From contig CM022372.1 of the NCBI GenBank assembly GCA_011800155.1, positions 1,674,001 through 1,738,000 on the forward strand: a stretch of DNA of 64,000 nt. The letters are read 5' to 3'. Under the pieces are notes generated by a model. That model was not told the DNA's origin. It was given only the letters and a program-made list of their open reading frames with translations, and did no database searches. Position 1 is the first letter of the stretch; each line of letters begins with the position of its first letter. Made by a program: the position numbers and the translations under genes. Origin of the DNA: Flammulina velutipes (lineage: Eukaryota > Basidiomycota > Agaricomycetes > Agaricales > Physalacriaceae). Shown here one piece after another: positions 38,462 to 51,200 of the stretch.

Positions 38462-40093
38462 ATGTCGTCCTTGCCTGGTCCAGAAAAGCCCTTCCAAATC
38501 GCTATATCTGAAGACAAACTTGCCGTCCTTCAAAAGAAGCTTGAGCTCACGACATTCCCAGACGAACTCGAAGATGCTGGCACAAAATATGGCGCGCCTT
38601 TGAAAGATATCAAGCGACTGGTCGAACACTGGAAGAGTAAATTTGACTGGGCAGCACAACAGGCTGCGTTGAATAAAGAGTTTCCTCAATTCACGCGCGA
38701 CATCTCCGTCGCCAACTTTGGGACGCTGAACATACACTACGTCCATCAGAAAAGTAGTGTCGAGGGCGCTATTCCCCTACTCTTTGTACATGGATGTAAG
38801 CGCTTTTACCGTTCGTTAACTCGCTCTTTATCCATTTGATATAGGGCCTGGAAGCTTCATTGAGGCGCGCAAAATTATGCCTCTCCTCGTCAAGGCATCT
38901 CCAAATCATCCAAGCTTCCATTTTGTGACCTTTAGCCTTCCAGGCTACGGCTTTTCAGATGCGCCAACTAAACAAGGTTTTGCCATCGCGCAGTACGCGG
39001 AGGTCAGCTTGTTTGCTCGCGACTATTCTATGTTTCTCACAGTGCATAGGTAGGCCATCAGCTGATGCTTTCTCTCGGGTATGAGCAATATGGTACGTGT
39101 CACGTACTCACGAAGCAGCCAACGTCCTTATTTATTTATTCTATCTTTGCAGTGGTGCAAGGGGGTGACTGGGGAAGTAGGGTACGTGGATTTCGTATGT
39201 TTCCCTTCGTCTCGCATAATCGATCCTTCATAGATTGCCTTCACTATCGCTAAAGTTTACGGGCACAAACATGCGAAGGCCTTCCATACCAATATGCCCA
39301 TGTGAGAACCGTTTCTTCTTTTTGATGTCACATTGGAGTAACATAGTCATCAGAGGAAGGGCCCCGACGTTGACCAAGGAGCCCTTCCTCTACCTGCGGC
39401 ACTTGGTGACACCCTACAGCGCGTTCGACCGCAGAGAGATTGTCCGTTTCCGCGAGTTCGAGAAAACAGGCTATGGATATTTTTTCGAACACGCTACTAA
39501 ACCTCAGACCATAGGCAAGTAGGATCCGAAACGTGCGACCACCCTCTCATTCTTGATGCAGGTTATTCCCTCGCGGACTCGCCTGCCGGTCTACTGGCCT
39601 GGATTTACGAAAAGCTGGTTTCCTGGACCGATAATTATCCTTGGACAGATGATGAAGGTCGTCACACATAGCAGTCTTATCATTCTTTGGACGCTGACTT
39701 CTCCCCTAGTCCTCACGTGGATATCCATTTATTTCCTGTCCAAGGCCGGCCCAGCTGCATCCGTTCGTATATACTATGAATTCATGCGCACCCTATCGCA
39801 AAACGATGGAAGACCAACAGTTCCGTATGGGATATCCTATTTCCCCAAGGAGATCGCTGCAAGGCCGAAAATGTGTGTTGCTCTCAGATTTATGTTCTCT
39901 CAGAATCTTTCCGTTGATCCTGTTCGACAGTTTCCAGCGCACCAATGCCAACGTCGTGTTCGAAGTCGAGCATGATAAAGGAGGCCACTTTGCAGCTACT
40001 GAAGAGCCTGAGGTCTTGGTTGCCGACCTGAGGAAGATGTTCGGTAAAGGAGGTCCAGCATTTGGTGTCGTCGACGGCAAACCGGGCTACTGA
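38462..40093 (+). CDS. Epoxide hydrolase, copy 2 (EHN-type)
   Basis: Nine exons (38462-38795, 38845-39002, 39050-39092, 39153-39181, 39234-39301, 39354-39514, 39562-39657, 39710-39872, 39931-40093) give 404 residues. Intron positions are the same as in copy 1. The active site is intact: HGWPGS, nucleophile Asp in QGGDWGSR, lid [12 protein letters not shown] and catalytic His in KGGHFAATE. Intron 6 uses a GC donor with the good consensus GCAAGT, whereas copy 1 has GT there. Intron 7 uses GT, whereas copy 1 has GC. The first two exons and intron 1 are nearly identical to copy 1, while the 3' half has diverged. It should hydrolyse epoxides to diols; the substrate is unknown. Confidence 0.92.
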
Positions 40094-40390
40094 GCTTCAC
40101 AGACTTGAAAACGCACAATGTAACAATACTTATCCTTGCAGAAATCTACCCAATGCCATTCAAATTGATATTCAGAGTATCTCCTCTTAGTTGCTCATTG
40201 CGGCCTTGTTCGACGACCTCTCGCCCCCGGACTCTTCTTCCCGCAGGTCACTGAAGTAGACCGACCTCAAGTTGACAACTCCGCTGGATGATTCGATTAT
40301 CAATGCCATCCGGGTTGAATTGGATGCTATTTTGGCTTATACTACCAGCTTCTCGATAGTATCTACGGCCACTTGTAGTATGCCCACAGA

Positions 40391-40660
40391 CCCTCGGAAA
40401 CAGCTGCTTCTGGCGAGAACCCCAGTCCAGATGCGCTGAGCGGATGCAAGAAGCCGTCTAAGACGATCCTCGAGGCTGCGTTTGAGAGGCGGTGGGACGA
40501 TGTGCTCAGGCTCGCACTGGGTACGAATTTTCACTACAAGGAAGCAGCGCGAATTCGATTGGAAGCGAAGACGAGCTATCCATCTGGATCACACAAGATA
40601 CGTTGGACGACGTTCGAATTCCTCTTTGCTGAGACAAATGCTCTAGCCCCAGAATCCTGA
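40391..40660 (+). CDS. Possible 3' exon of an unknown gene or remnant
   Basis: An open frame of 89 codons ending at the stop 40658-40660 follows a good acceptor (CCCACAG). It reads PSETAASGENPSPDALSG, then TILEAAFERRWDDVLRLALG and ends ETNALAPES. Composition looks coding, but I could not build a first exon with a start codon, and I do not recognise the sequence. It may be a gene remnant left by the duplication. Confidence 0.25.
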   Translation, partial: PSETAASGENPSPDALSGCKKPSKTILEAAFERRWDDVLRLALGTNFHYKEAARIRLEAKTSYPSGSHKIRWTTFEFLFAETNALAPES

Positions 40661-41050
40661 ATGGAAGTGGAGATACGATGATTTCCACTCGATAAAGCTC
40701 AATGGTGGCTTTGTTTGAATGCAGCACACGAACATGCGGTAATTGGGGAGTCGTTTGTGGTGATACAAAGGATTACATGGAGATAGCACGGCTATTCCTA
40801 CATATTTCAACAATCGCAAAGAAGGAAGAAGGCCCAAAGGATACTAGACAAAAGAATGCATTGTAATTAGGTAGCTCGAAATTATGGTTCCACATATGTA
40901 CAAGTCTGTAACAAGAGGCGGTAGCCAGACCGTCGGGATCGAGTAAGTAGGTGTAAAGTAACTAAAGTGTCAATGGTAACAAAACGAAGGTCCAAAAGAA
41001 AGAGTCCAATGTCGAAAACGTCACGATAGACTAAGACGCGCGAAGGCGGC

Positions 41051-41642
41051 CTAGTATTGGTTGTCTGTGGCATTGGGATTGACGACGCTGAAAGAAGGGG
41101 ACGTATTTCCAGAATCGCCAAAGACTAGTAGGTAACGAACGCGTAAGTGCAGAACGGAGAAGAAAGCGCAGGTGACTTACGGACGCAGAAATAGTCGTCG
41201 CCAATGGGGACGTGGTATGGCATGGTGCATTCAGCCCAGCCTCGGATGAGGGGGAATCCGTGAGCGATGGGATGCACTGCGGTTGGTGAGCGACAATAAA
41301 AAGGCTAAAGGCGATCGAACGCACTGTAGTCAAGGTTCTCGCTAGTGCTGTTCGAAGCCCAATGGCCCAAGATTATTACGCTCGTGCTGTTCTTCTTGTC
41401 CTCGGGGATATCGTCGGTTACTTTGTGCCAAGGTCAGCAGTCGTCCAGCAACAAGAAGCGCACCGCATACACCAAGTGACATTACGCGTTTCGCCAGAGG
41501 CCCAGGGCTTATCATTGAAAGTGGGCGAGGTGATTTTTGGATTCCAAACGATGAGGGTATGAGGCTTGGTCGAAGTGGGAGAAGCAACAACGCCGTATGC
41601 AAGAAAAAAGAATGTGGCGCAGGCTGCGAAGAATGAGAACAT
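41051..41642 (-). CDS. Small secreted KNH-like protein, copy A
   Basis: Four exons (41642-41471, 41420-41325, 41276-41181, 41124-41051) give 145 residues. A signal peptide (MFSFFAACATFFFLAYGVVA) is followed by WNPKITSPTFNDKPWASGETRNVTW, the usual opening of the small Ig-like domain found in Kre9/Knh1-type and Ser/Thr-rich GPI-anchored proteins. Later come VIILGHWASNSTSENLD, AHGFPLIRGWAECTMPYHVPIGDDYFCVLFGDSGNTSPSFSV, then the end NPNATDNQY. There is no GPI signal or Ser/Thr tail, so this is the domain alone, probably secreted or wall-associated. The neighbour at 41922-42484 is a clear paralog with matching exon structure. Function is unknown. Confidence 0.8.
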
Positions 41643-41921
41643 GGCGTCGGAGGACAAAGGGGAGGGAAGATGGTGGTTGAAGGAGAAGATGGAGCGATGG
41701 GTGAGCGAGCCGCATCCTTTTATGGTCGCTGGACCTTCTCTTCCAGATTAGGACTATTCCTTATTGGTAAAACGTGAATAAATCCGTCGAGAAGACGCCA
41801 GCGATTCCAAGTCAGACGGACAGATAGTTATAGTACAAGTATTCGACAATTCAGTTGCAGAATAAGCTCAGTCGAGACGGAGACAGGTGTTAACGGTACT
41901 AGCGAGCGTCCAGAATGGATT

Positions 41922-42484
41922 CTAAGCTTCTACAATGGTAAACGTTGGGCTAGCATTTCCAGAGTCGCCGAATACTGTAGACACGTTAATATCGACCACG
42001 CCTAGTAGAACTCATGCTGTACTCACAGACGATAATGTAATCCTTGGCAGAGGGCACGTCTGGGACAGGAAAGGATACATTCCCGTCAAGTAAGCTGAAG
42101 TTGGCGGCCAGTGGGTGTTCTGTTACGTGGAGGTAAAGATGGAAGGACGAAGGTGATGCTGTTCGTGTCATACCTATGTTCAGATGCTCACTGAGGCTGC
42201 CGGGAATTGTTCTCCCAAGCACGACTATCCCTTGTCTGTTCGTTATGCGCTGAGGGGCTTCGCTCGTGTTCCTTTGTTCGAGTGTGAGCAGCTCGCCTAA
42301 CGGAAAGAGGGTGATCCGCCTACCAGGTAACCATCGCCGTTGTTCCAACCCGCCATATCGAGCCAGCGACAGGGGACGTGATATTTGGGTTGCAGACATC
42401 TCGTGAGTTCTTCTGGGTTCGTAGATAGATCGCTTCCGCAGGAAGGATAGACAACAAGAGAGCAAGAGAAGTAGAAAAGATCAT
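41922..42484 (-). CDS. Small secreted KNH-like protein, copy B
   Basis: Four exons (42484-42324, 42271-42174, 42119-42027, 41974-41922) give 134 residues with a signal peptide (MIFSTSLALLLSILPAEA). Shared features with copy A: NPNITSPVAGSIWRVGTTAMVTW directly before intron 1, VVLGRTIPGSLSEHLN, a region PVPDVPSAKDYIIV, then LFGDSGNASPTFTIVEA across the last intron. Three intron positions match copy A. The acceptor of intron 1 (ending ACAAAG) was chosen because it restores the Trp codon and the frame. An upstream in-frame extension before the signal peptide is unlikely to be used. Confidence 0.78.
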
Positions 42485-43166
42485 GACCAGCGTGAGTTTA
42501 TAGAAAGCAGCGAGAGCGAATGAGGATAGCAATGTGAGAGATGAAAGCTAAACGTGACTGAGACAGGAGATTGCAAGTCATCGCGATCGAAAGCCCGAAA
42601 TGGAAGTTTCGTGGACGCATAGTTCAGCGTAGCTACTGAACTAGTTCCTTGAAGATACAGCAAGTGGTGGTGGGGGCTTGATAGGACACCGATAGGACAA
42701 AGAAAAGATCGACAACATTCAAACACGGGATGCCGACGCGGCACGGAACGACACGTCTGCCCTGCGCCACATTGTCAAGAAAACGTTCCCTTTCATGATT
42801 AAACGAGTGCCTAGTCTAGGAGCGACAGAGGTTTTTTTCTCTTGGTAGTGGCGCGAGATACAACTCTGGATATTGTTTTTGAGACTTGCTTTGTTAAGGA
42901 CAAAGAAAAGAGTTTCTCTTTGTCTCTTTGTAAAGATTGAAGAGCGCCATTGCGCGTCGCGTCGCCCCTTCTAGAAAACGGACACGGCTAGGCCCAAAAA
43001 GGAAAGGTGTCAACAATGCAGTCGAGCCAAATAGCCGTGTTGTTGGCTTTTGTCACCAACGTCCATGGTCCAGCATTTCTGATTTCTTATCTCTGCTTGC
43101 TGTTGCGCTCCGTCTTCTCCACATTCATCCTGCCATTATCGCCTTCATCCTACCATTTTATACGCC
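42485..43166. other. Divergent promoter region of KNH-like B and Cdh1
   Basis: 682 bp without a supportable gene. An imperfect palindrome around gacaaagaaaaga / tctctttgtc lies at about 42899-42924, roughly 250 bp upstream of the Cdh1 start. Confidence 0.45.
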
Positions 43167-44924
43167 ATGTCAGGTCTCAAAAACTCCTTCTTCGGGAAAA
43201 GACTCCGTCCTGCACAGGAAGAGGATTCCCCAAGGAAAAATCGGCCAAAGACCACCTCAATCTTTCCGTCGGACTATTCCTCGACGCCCTCGCTGGATTC
43301 GCGTCCAACAACGAGCGAGAGTTCAGGCCCAGAGTCTCCTCCACGACTGAGGCAGAATTACGGCGACCGTTTCGTTCCCTCACGCGATACAGGAGACATG
43401 CGCACATCCTACAATCTCAAAGCGCAGACAACGCCAGTCAAGAAAACCCGCATTATACCATCAGAGATGGACGCGGTCAAGGGTGAGTTTCAGTGGCAAT
43501 TATATAACGCACAGACCTCATATTTCCTCAGAACAAGCCAACACGCTCTTTACTTCTATCCTACATACAGAGGTCGAACCAGAATCGCCTCAACGCCCCG
43601 GCTCGCCGACACGCCAGCCTATTGCCTCTACCTCTGTTCTTCCATCCACTCCTTCCCGCACTCCTTCCCGCAAAATCTTCAACTACCACACCAATCCCCC
43701 TACTCCCTCTTCCCGACTAGACAACCCTAGCGATGTGAACTACCAAGTTAGTCCGGTGAACGCTGACAGTCGAGCGCTCCTCGAAAGTCCTCGCCAGAAG
43801 CCCCGTAGCGTCTGCAAAACGCCCTACCGAGTGTTGGATGCGCCAGAACTCGCCGAAGACTTTTATCTCAATCTTGTCGATTGGTCAAGCACGAACGTCT
43901 TGGGCGTAGGCCTCGGCTCGTGCGTGTACCTGTGGACAGCGCATAATGCCACCGTCAACAAGCTATGCGATTTGAGCGACAATTCAGATACTATTAGCTC
44001 CGTTGCATGGGTTCAAAAGGTAACGATTCCCAATCTAACAAAGCAATGATCTAATTTCGAGATAGGGCTCTACCCTCGCGATTGGCACCCTGTCGGGGAG
44101 ACTTCACATCTACGACGCGGTTAACCTCAAGCTTTTGCGTACCTATCAACAGGCCCATTCACAGAGGATCGGCGCGCTCGCCTGGAACTCCCATATACTT
44201 TCCTCAGGTTCAAGGGATCGTGTGATTCATCATCGAGACGTTCGCGACCCGTCACCAACTCCTTTCAAACAAAGCACTGGTCATCGGCAAGAAGTATGCG
44301 GCCTCAAGTGGAACGGAACGGCGAGCGAGCCTTACCTCGCTAGTGGCGGCAACGACAACAAAGTCTGCATCTGGGACATTCGTGGTGCTACGAGGGGTGT
44401 AGGCGAAAACGACCCTCCGTTGTGGAAGTTTCATGAACATACTGCGGCAGTTAAGGCTCTTGCTTGGGACCCTCATGTTTCTAGTACATTGGCGACAGGT
44501 GGTGGCACGCAGGACAAGCACATTCGCTTTTGGAACACCCAGTCTGGGAAGATGCTCGACAAATTGGATACGGGGAGTCAGGTACGTGGCGCTTGGTAAC
44601 TTTCTTCAGTGTCCTTACGGACGATAATAGGTGTGCAATCTTGTGTGGAGTGCGACCTCCCATGAGCTCGTTTCGACCCATGGATTTTCTTCGACAACTG
44701 CTCAGAATCAGATCTGCATCTGGAAGTACCCTTCGCTGGAATTGGTGGCGTCGTTGACGGGGCATACCAACCGCGTCCTGTATCTTGCGATGAGCCCCGA
44801 AGGAGAGACAATCGTCACCGGTGCTGGCGACGAGACGCTTCGTTTCTGGAACGCCTTCCCTAAGCACAAAATTCCTCGGCCTGATATTGACAGCGTGCTG
44901 GATTATGGCAGGCTTATTCGATGA
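43167..44924 (+). CDS. CDH1: APC/C activator Cdh1/Fzr1 (WD40)
   Basis: Four exons (43167-43482, 43532-44019, 44066-44581, 44631-44924) give 537 residues. The N-terminus has the C-box (YGDRFVPSR) that contacts the anaphase-promoting complex. It is followed by Ser/Thr-Pro sites that are probable CDK sites ([21 protein letters not shown]). The conserved [19 protein letters not shown] opens a seven-blade WD40 propeller ([46 protein letters not shown]). The last two residues are the IR tail that docks on APC3. By family knowledge it recruits D-box and KEN-box substrates for ubiquitination in late mitosis and G1. All key elements are intact. Confidence 0.96.
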
Positions 44925-45314
44925 TCCACCCTTATTTTTCTTCCATGCTCCATCTATACAATACTGACACACATATCATTTAACTATTATTTCTCTACTC
45001 TCTCGCCTCTCTCTCCTCTCTGTTTGTGTTCTACATCCCGTCTCTTGTTTTGTCCATCGTTTATTTACTCTCTCATCCCCTTGTAAGGAATAGGTCTACA
45101 TACACACGTATCTTATTATCGATTTGTCTATCTCTGGAACTGTTTAACTTAGTCTTTCTATACCTCTCGTTGCCGAATGTGAAGTGTTGGTTAGTCTTGT
45201 AGCAGTTGTCTTAAATGGCTGGATAAGAACGATGGAATGGTGCATTCTCATGACGGTCAAATTCAAATTAAGAGCCATATGTATGTATTGTAATCGACGC
45301 CGGGCTTCAGCGCT
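44925..45314. other. Convergent 3' region, pyrimidine-rich
   Basis: Between the Cdh1 and kexin stop codons lies a C/T-rich stretch (about 44985-45080) with several tctc runs, probably 3' UTR sequence. No gene is seen. Confidence 0.5.
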
Positions 45315-47503
45315 TCATCTCTTCGGTGGAGGGAAATCATTATAATCATCCGCAGGCATGGAGTATGGCTTAGCGCGGCTACCATCTTTCGCACATCCCC
45401 AAAACGTCACTGCGAAACCAAGAACTACCCCCTTCCCAGATTCTGGTGTATCTTCATCGGACTCGAACTGATCGCTAACTGTGACAGTCCATTTTCCAGT
45501 CGGTTTCTCTCCCCTAATAGACAGTAATTAATGCTGATCTCAAGAAATTCCAGTAGGTTCGACGTACCAATGCATCAAAGTCGAAAATGTCCAACCCATC
45601 AGCCCCGTCGTGGCGTCGTCACCTGGACGGGTTCGCCCCAACGTACTGGTGACAGGATCTGTCCCGGGACCGGTGAGGCTAACCTCAATATCACCCCGTC
45701 TTTCGTGCTTGATCCATACCCTAACTTGAACATGCTCGATCGTTTCAAAGTCGTGTTCTTCTGTCATCTTCGGGGCGATGTTAATCACACCAGACACCCC
45801 ATCGTAGTTAAGTGGCATGCCACCTGATGCTACACCATTCTTCATAGATCCGCCTTTGAATCCAACGGGAGGCGGCTTCATCCATACTTGTGGCTTGACA
45901 AGCGACCAATCCCTTGCTGCCGTGACGAAGGCGAATGCATCGAGAACACCGAAGCCAACGCCGTCGCTGTATTTGCGCCCAGACTTTAACGTCTCCCATA
46001 GAGGCCCGTCGTCGATGACTCGGGCGGTTTTGACGCAAAGGTACTGTATATCTCGCCAGGATAGTTCAGGACGTGCTTGCAATGCCAAAGCGAAGATGGC
46101 TGCCGCAGCAGGTGCAGCAGCGGAAGTTGAACCAAAGTCTTCTCGACATTCTTTGATATTGTTCGTGCCAAGAGTGACCTAGGTTATTGTTAGAGAAAAA
46201 CACATCAGTATTATTGGGCTATTTGCTTACAATTGACTTTTGACCACTGGCGCCACTGTATGCGGAAGCCATGACCGCTGTACAACTCTCCGAGAATGCT
46301 GCGTGGCGACCTGCCTTGTCCACGGCACCGATAGTGATTGTGTAGATGCTGTTAAGTCTCAGCCACAACGTACGACCCAAAGAGATACGCGCAACAGCAC
46401 CTGTTTGCGTAGCCGTCGTAGTTACACTCATCCCCTTCAGCATCACCGCCATTTCCAGCTGCGAATACGTAGATGCTTCCTTTACCGCCTCTACCGTTAT
46501 TGACACCGTTGAGTAAAGCCTGATTGGCAACATATGATGGCCCGTCAAGGGTCATGCCATCGTCTGGAGGTCCGTAGCTGCCACTATAGATGGACACGTC
46601 TTCGTAGTGATGGTTGAATGCTGACGCCTCGCGAGTATGCCAGCCTGCGTCAGTCCTCCATGGTGGATCCAAAAGGCGTAGACTGGCTACTTTTGAATCA
46701 TACGCGATTCCCACGCCACATAAGTCGTTTTTCACAGCTGCTATAACGCCAGCGCATGCAGTGCCGTGAACATACTTATCCACTCCAGCTATTTTGAACG
46801 CTCTTGACCCGGCAAGGAAGTCGTATGAGTGTTCTGCGGCCTGCAAAACATAAGTATGAGTGCTGGTGGATGAGGGACTCAGAGACGTACGTAGTTGCTT
46901 TCGATATCTTTATGGTTCCCCATAATTCCACTGTCAATAATGGCTATTACAGTGCCTTTCCCGGTGAATCCCATTTCCCAGACAGGAACTACGTTGAGTG
47001 AACTGTCGGGATTACCGGTTGTGGCGAGCGACCATTGTTTGTTGAATAAAGGATCTTCAATATCCAGTCGGGCACGTTCGGAGAGGTCACTACTAGGAGA
47101 GTCATCGGCGGACAGAGGAGCACGAAGGACGCGTTCTTGGGGTAGTTGTCGCGACAAATGTTTCAATGCCAACAAAATGTACATCCTCTCCTCTTTGAGA
47201 GATTAACGTCTGCCGACGCATTGTCTGGTAAGACTCGATAACAGGGTCCGGGGAATCTTCTTCGATACTCTCTGCTCTTGTGCCGAGGGTGGTTTTGGGA
47301 ATCCGTGCCAGCCAAATATCCTCGAGTTTCCCGATGCGTTCCACGATGTGCAAACCAAGAAGCTCCGCAACATCAACCAGCGGTGTAGTGGTGGGATCGT
47401 GGTGTAAGACATAGTAGTTGTGGGTCTCGTGGCTTTGATTGTGGTAAGATGCAGAGGAAGACAAGGCGAAAAGGATCGCAAGAAAGCCTGAGAAGAAAAT
47501 CAT
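45315..47503 (-). CDS. Kexin-like subtilase with P domain
   Basis: Six exons (47503-47243, 47187-46891, 46840-46401, 46348-46231, 46178-45568, 45513-45315) give 641 residues. There is a signal peptide (MIFFSGFLAILFALSSSA), then a prosegment with LAELLGLHIVERIGKLEDIWL-like features ending near QERVLR, a likely autocleavage site. The S8B catalytic domain follows: Asp in AIIDSGIMGNHKD, His in YVHGTACAGVIAA, oxyanion region FAAGNGGD and Ser in FGSTSAAAPAAA. A P domain follows (VRVWIKHERRGDIEVSLTGPG, GKWTVTVSD, FWG). The protein ends soon after (FPPPKR) with no membrane helix or long cytosolic tail, unlike Golgi Kex2. It is therefore probably secreted or vacuolar. Intron 1 uses a less common GTTATC donor. 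Confidence 0.92.
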
Positions 47504-48227
47504 TGAAGCTGAAGTTGCAGTAAGATGGTAGAGTTACTTATGAAACCTCTTATTGACCAGTGTGCCCAAAGATCAGCTATATCTGGTTGCCTGCAGCTGT
47601 GATATGCTAGGAGCCTAGGACCCGGGCGGTTAATAATGCAAGCATGATGCCATAGCAGCTGTTAGAAAATCGACGGTCATGGCTAATGATAAATGCTCAA
47701 TAACCACAGGCTCTTTTGAAATTGGCAGCGTAGAATCCGAATGGATATTGTGAGATGTATTTCCAGTTCGCTTTTTGCAACACGAATGGCGTATGAGTGG
47801 ACAGGAGACTGGGACGATCATGAAATCTGGAACACAAAGATGGTCGCACGTGTATCGCATTGCAATCGGCTGGCAACAGGGAAACAAAAGTACTCTACTT
47901 AAAGTACCGTACCTTGACATCTGCCATGGCTAATCTCTGATCGGCGTAAGTTGCTATGCACTGTAATTTGTAGGCACTTACATAGCCCACGCATAACTAC
48001 GTTGATAAGTACTGTATCCCGATTCATTTGTGGTCGAGGTATAGTGCAAGGTACAGAGAATCAATCATACGCATAGAACAGGGCATAGTAAGTACTTAAG
48101 AGATAAGAAATGCTATGTTACAAGTATGTGAGAGTGGGTAATGCAATACAAAACGATAATGGTCATGGTCATGGTGATATAATGGAATAACTTAGAAGCA
48201 CTGGTATAATTTGGAAGATGCGAGAAT
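47504..48227. other. Intergenic, 724 bp
   Basis: The region lies between the kexin-like promoter and the 3' end of Rif1. It is A/T-rich in parts and shows no supportable gene or structured element. Confidence 0.45.
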
Positions 48228-51200
48228 CTATAGCATGGGGATCCCAGCCCAGTACGGGCCGTTGAGCGAAGTGTACGACTTCCTCCTTTTGATAACTTGC
48301 TTGGTAGGACTAGGGATGGAATCGTCACTGGCCGGATCGCTGCTTAACTCATCAGAGTCAATGCCGACCTCCTTCATAGGCCTGCGCCTCGACACCTCAG
48401 GCGACACAAGATGGTGCGGGGTGACTTGACCAATATGGGGATTGTCGTCAGAAGAGGGCTCGTCTGAAGAGCTAGTAGGATCGCCTGAGTAAAAAGAATC
48501 AGTACTCTGTATGAAATGTCGATAAAGTTCGACTCACGAAGCATGTAATCAGACACGAAAGAGTTTTTGCGCGGACGCTTGCTTGTAAGCTCACGATCGC
48601 GCTTCAGCAAAGAAGTGAAGGATGGTACGGACCCTCCAGACTCGGAAGAATCATCGTCTAAGCTCCGACAGCGCCTCAAGGTGGGTTCCCTTTGTATCTC
48701 TACGGCCTCCATCACAAAACGCTTCCTTTTCTTCGGTGATGACGACTGGGAGAAGACATCGCGTATCATCTGAGGCGGCTCTGACAAAGGGAAAGTCAAA
48801 CGACGTGGCAGTTCGTCATCTATCGCTTTGTTTCTCTTCGATGAAGGGCCTTCTTCCAGGTCATCTGGAAGTGTTCGCTTGCGAGTAGGCGAAACGGGCT
48901 CAGCAGGGAACATATTCTCCTTGTTGTCGCTACTGACACGACGTCGCTTCGCCACTGGGGAGCCAAAGAGCAACACACGGGAAGGCGAAGCAAAGTCCCT
49001 GGGAATGAACATGGACTGTGGAGATCGTCGTGGTCGCTTCGGAGTAGACAACGGGGACGAAGGAGGTGTGAAGAGACCATCACCCGCAGGACGAGGGGAT
49101 CCTGGGCGAATCGGCACTTCCTCGCAGACGACAGGTGGCGGAGGTAACGTGTCGGCAGGAACGTTGTCTTGCTCCAAAGTAACATCCGTCTCTTCGTCGT
49201 CTTCTGTAATTTCCTCGGGCACGGTTGGCTCAACAAGAACCGGTGACGCCAATCCGAAGTGTATGCGGACTTGTTCTGGCCATTCATCGGAAGGCAGCGT
49301 CTCCCCGAAGGTGTCCTGCCAGTAGTTGTTGAAGGAATTAAACGCAGCGTTTGGCTTATTCTTCCGTCCAGTGAAAATGCATTCGACAAGTGGTTGGAAG
49401 GCTTCAAGCGTCGACTGCTTTCGAGGGAGTTGACCGAGACAGAGCAACACCGCATCGTACATCGTAAGGACCTGTAGAATGTTAGGTATGTCTCGTGTCG
49501 AAATAAAAAGTTGACTAACCTCTGATTCGTAGGAGGTATCATCAACTCCGCAATTCTCATCAGAGATCCAAGTGCACAGGCCATCCTGGAGTTTGTCAAG
49601 GAGATCGAACGAGAGCGACACAGGCCACGCTTGCAGCACATCGGTGACTGAGCGCAATGTCCAGAAACACATCATGGCCTGTTTCGGGGAAGGAGGGTAG
49701 GCCGTCCTGAGTGTCTCGTTGACGAAGTCGGCGAGGCACGACGGGACACTGCGAGCGTCGGAGGCACTTGGCTTGATACTGGAGAGTAGGATGTCCGCCA
49801 CCCTGATTGCAGACGTGCACGTAGGATCGAAGTGGGAGGCCAATGTTTCTGCCACGGAGTCCACGAACTGGACAGCGTCAAGCCCATAATCCAAAGCCTT
49901 GCCAATCCCTGCGTCTAACAAAATTTCCCAGAGCTTGAAGTCTCCCTCATCCATATCCCAATCATTCTGTCGCTGGAAGGGTACACCGAGAAGAGTGACG
50001 ATACCATCCGAATTGCCGAGGTCTTGCCATACGTCGCTGAATTCTTTCCAAACCATCCGTCGTGTAGGAGTTGTCCATTCCCACTCCCAGCCAGGAATAG
50101 TAGAGTCGATCTGATGTCCCCAGAAGGCGTGCAGCTGCTCCTCTCTTCCAACGACTGCGACCTGCGCACACAAGGCAGCCCACTGCTGAAAAGCTTCTGC
50201 ATCATCATCGACAGCAGGTTCTTGTTTCATGAGACAGCCTAAGATGTTCTGTCCAACATCGAGATCGTGCTTTTTGACCAATGGAGCCAGAGTACCCCAG
50301 CAGCGCTGGACGACTTGGATTCGAAGATTTTGAGGCTTGGCTAAAAGAACAGGCTGTGGCGAGGAGGAAGGCGATGTCTTGGGCGGGTTCGACGACGGAA
50401 TTTCTGCTTCTAATGTCGACCTCAAGACGCTGCTTGCCATCTCAATGATAGCAGACGCCCCACTATGGCCTTCATCTAAGTATACCAATTAGTTAACTCT
50501 GGAGTAATGTAATGGTTCCAACCTACCTTCAGCCAACGTGAAAAATGCGTCCAGGAGCACGCGCCAAGTTCTTGTCAGGTCATCCTATAAAACATGAATA
50601 ACGAGATCTCGAAATCTGGATAAATCCACGTACGACACTGTTATAATCATACTTGCCGAACTGAAGTACGGACTTCTTCCAGATGGAGAATAGCCGACTC
50701 TGAATGCGAGTATCAGATAGCCTTTCCCTCTTGATCGGCTGAAGATCGTTCAGCATGAAACCTTCCTTCGTCATATCGCTCAAGAGTTTGGTCATGTCCG
50801 GGGTCTGGAAGGGTTCGGTGAGGATGCCGGGATTCGCAGAGAATAGGGACGGGGTTAAGAGCTGATTTGAGTCGAAAACATATTCCTCCTCCTCTGCTTC
50901 CAACTTGACTAATCGACGTATGACAGCCAGGCCCTCTCGGAAGGTCTTCGGGTTCCTCTGGAGCATAACCTCCACAACGACCAAAGCACGAAGGGTACTG
51001 GAACCACCCACGTCTGCTTGACCACTAAGGACCCCTGCTACCAATGATATGCCACAACCAGCCTCGACGAACGATAGGAGGAAGTTGCAGTAGTCAGCAG
51101 CGCCTTCAGAGGGAGTTTCCTCTTCTGAAATCGCTAAACGAGGTTGCAGGAAGCCCCAGATGACACATCGCCACACTAAACAGGCCATATAACGGACACA

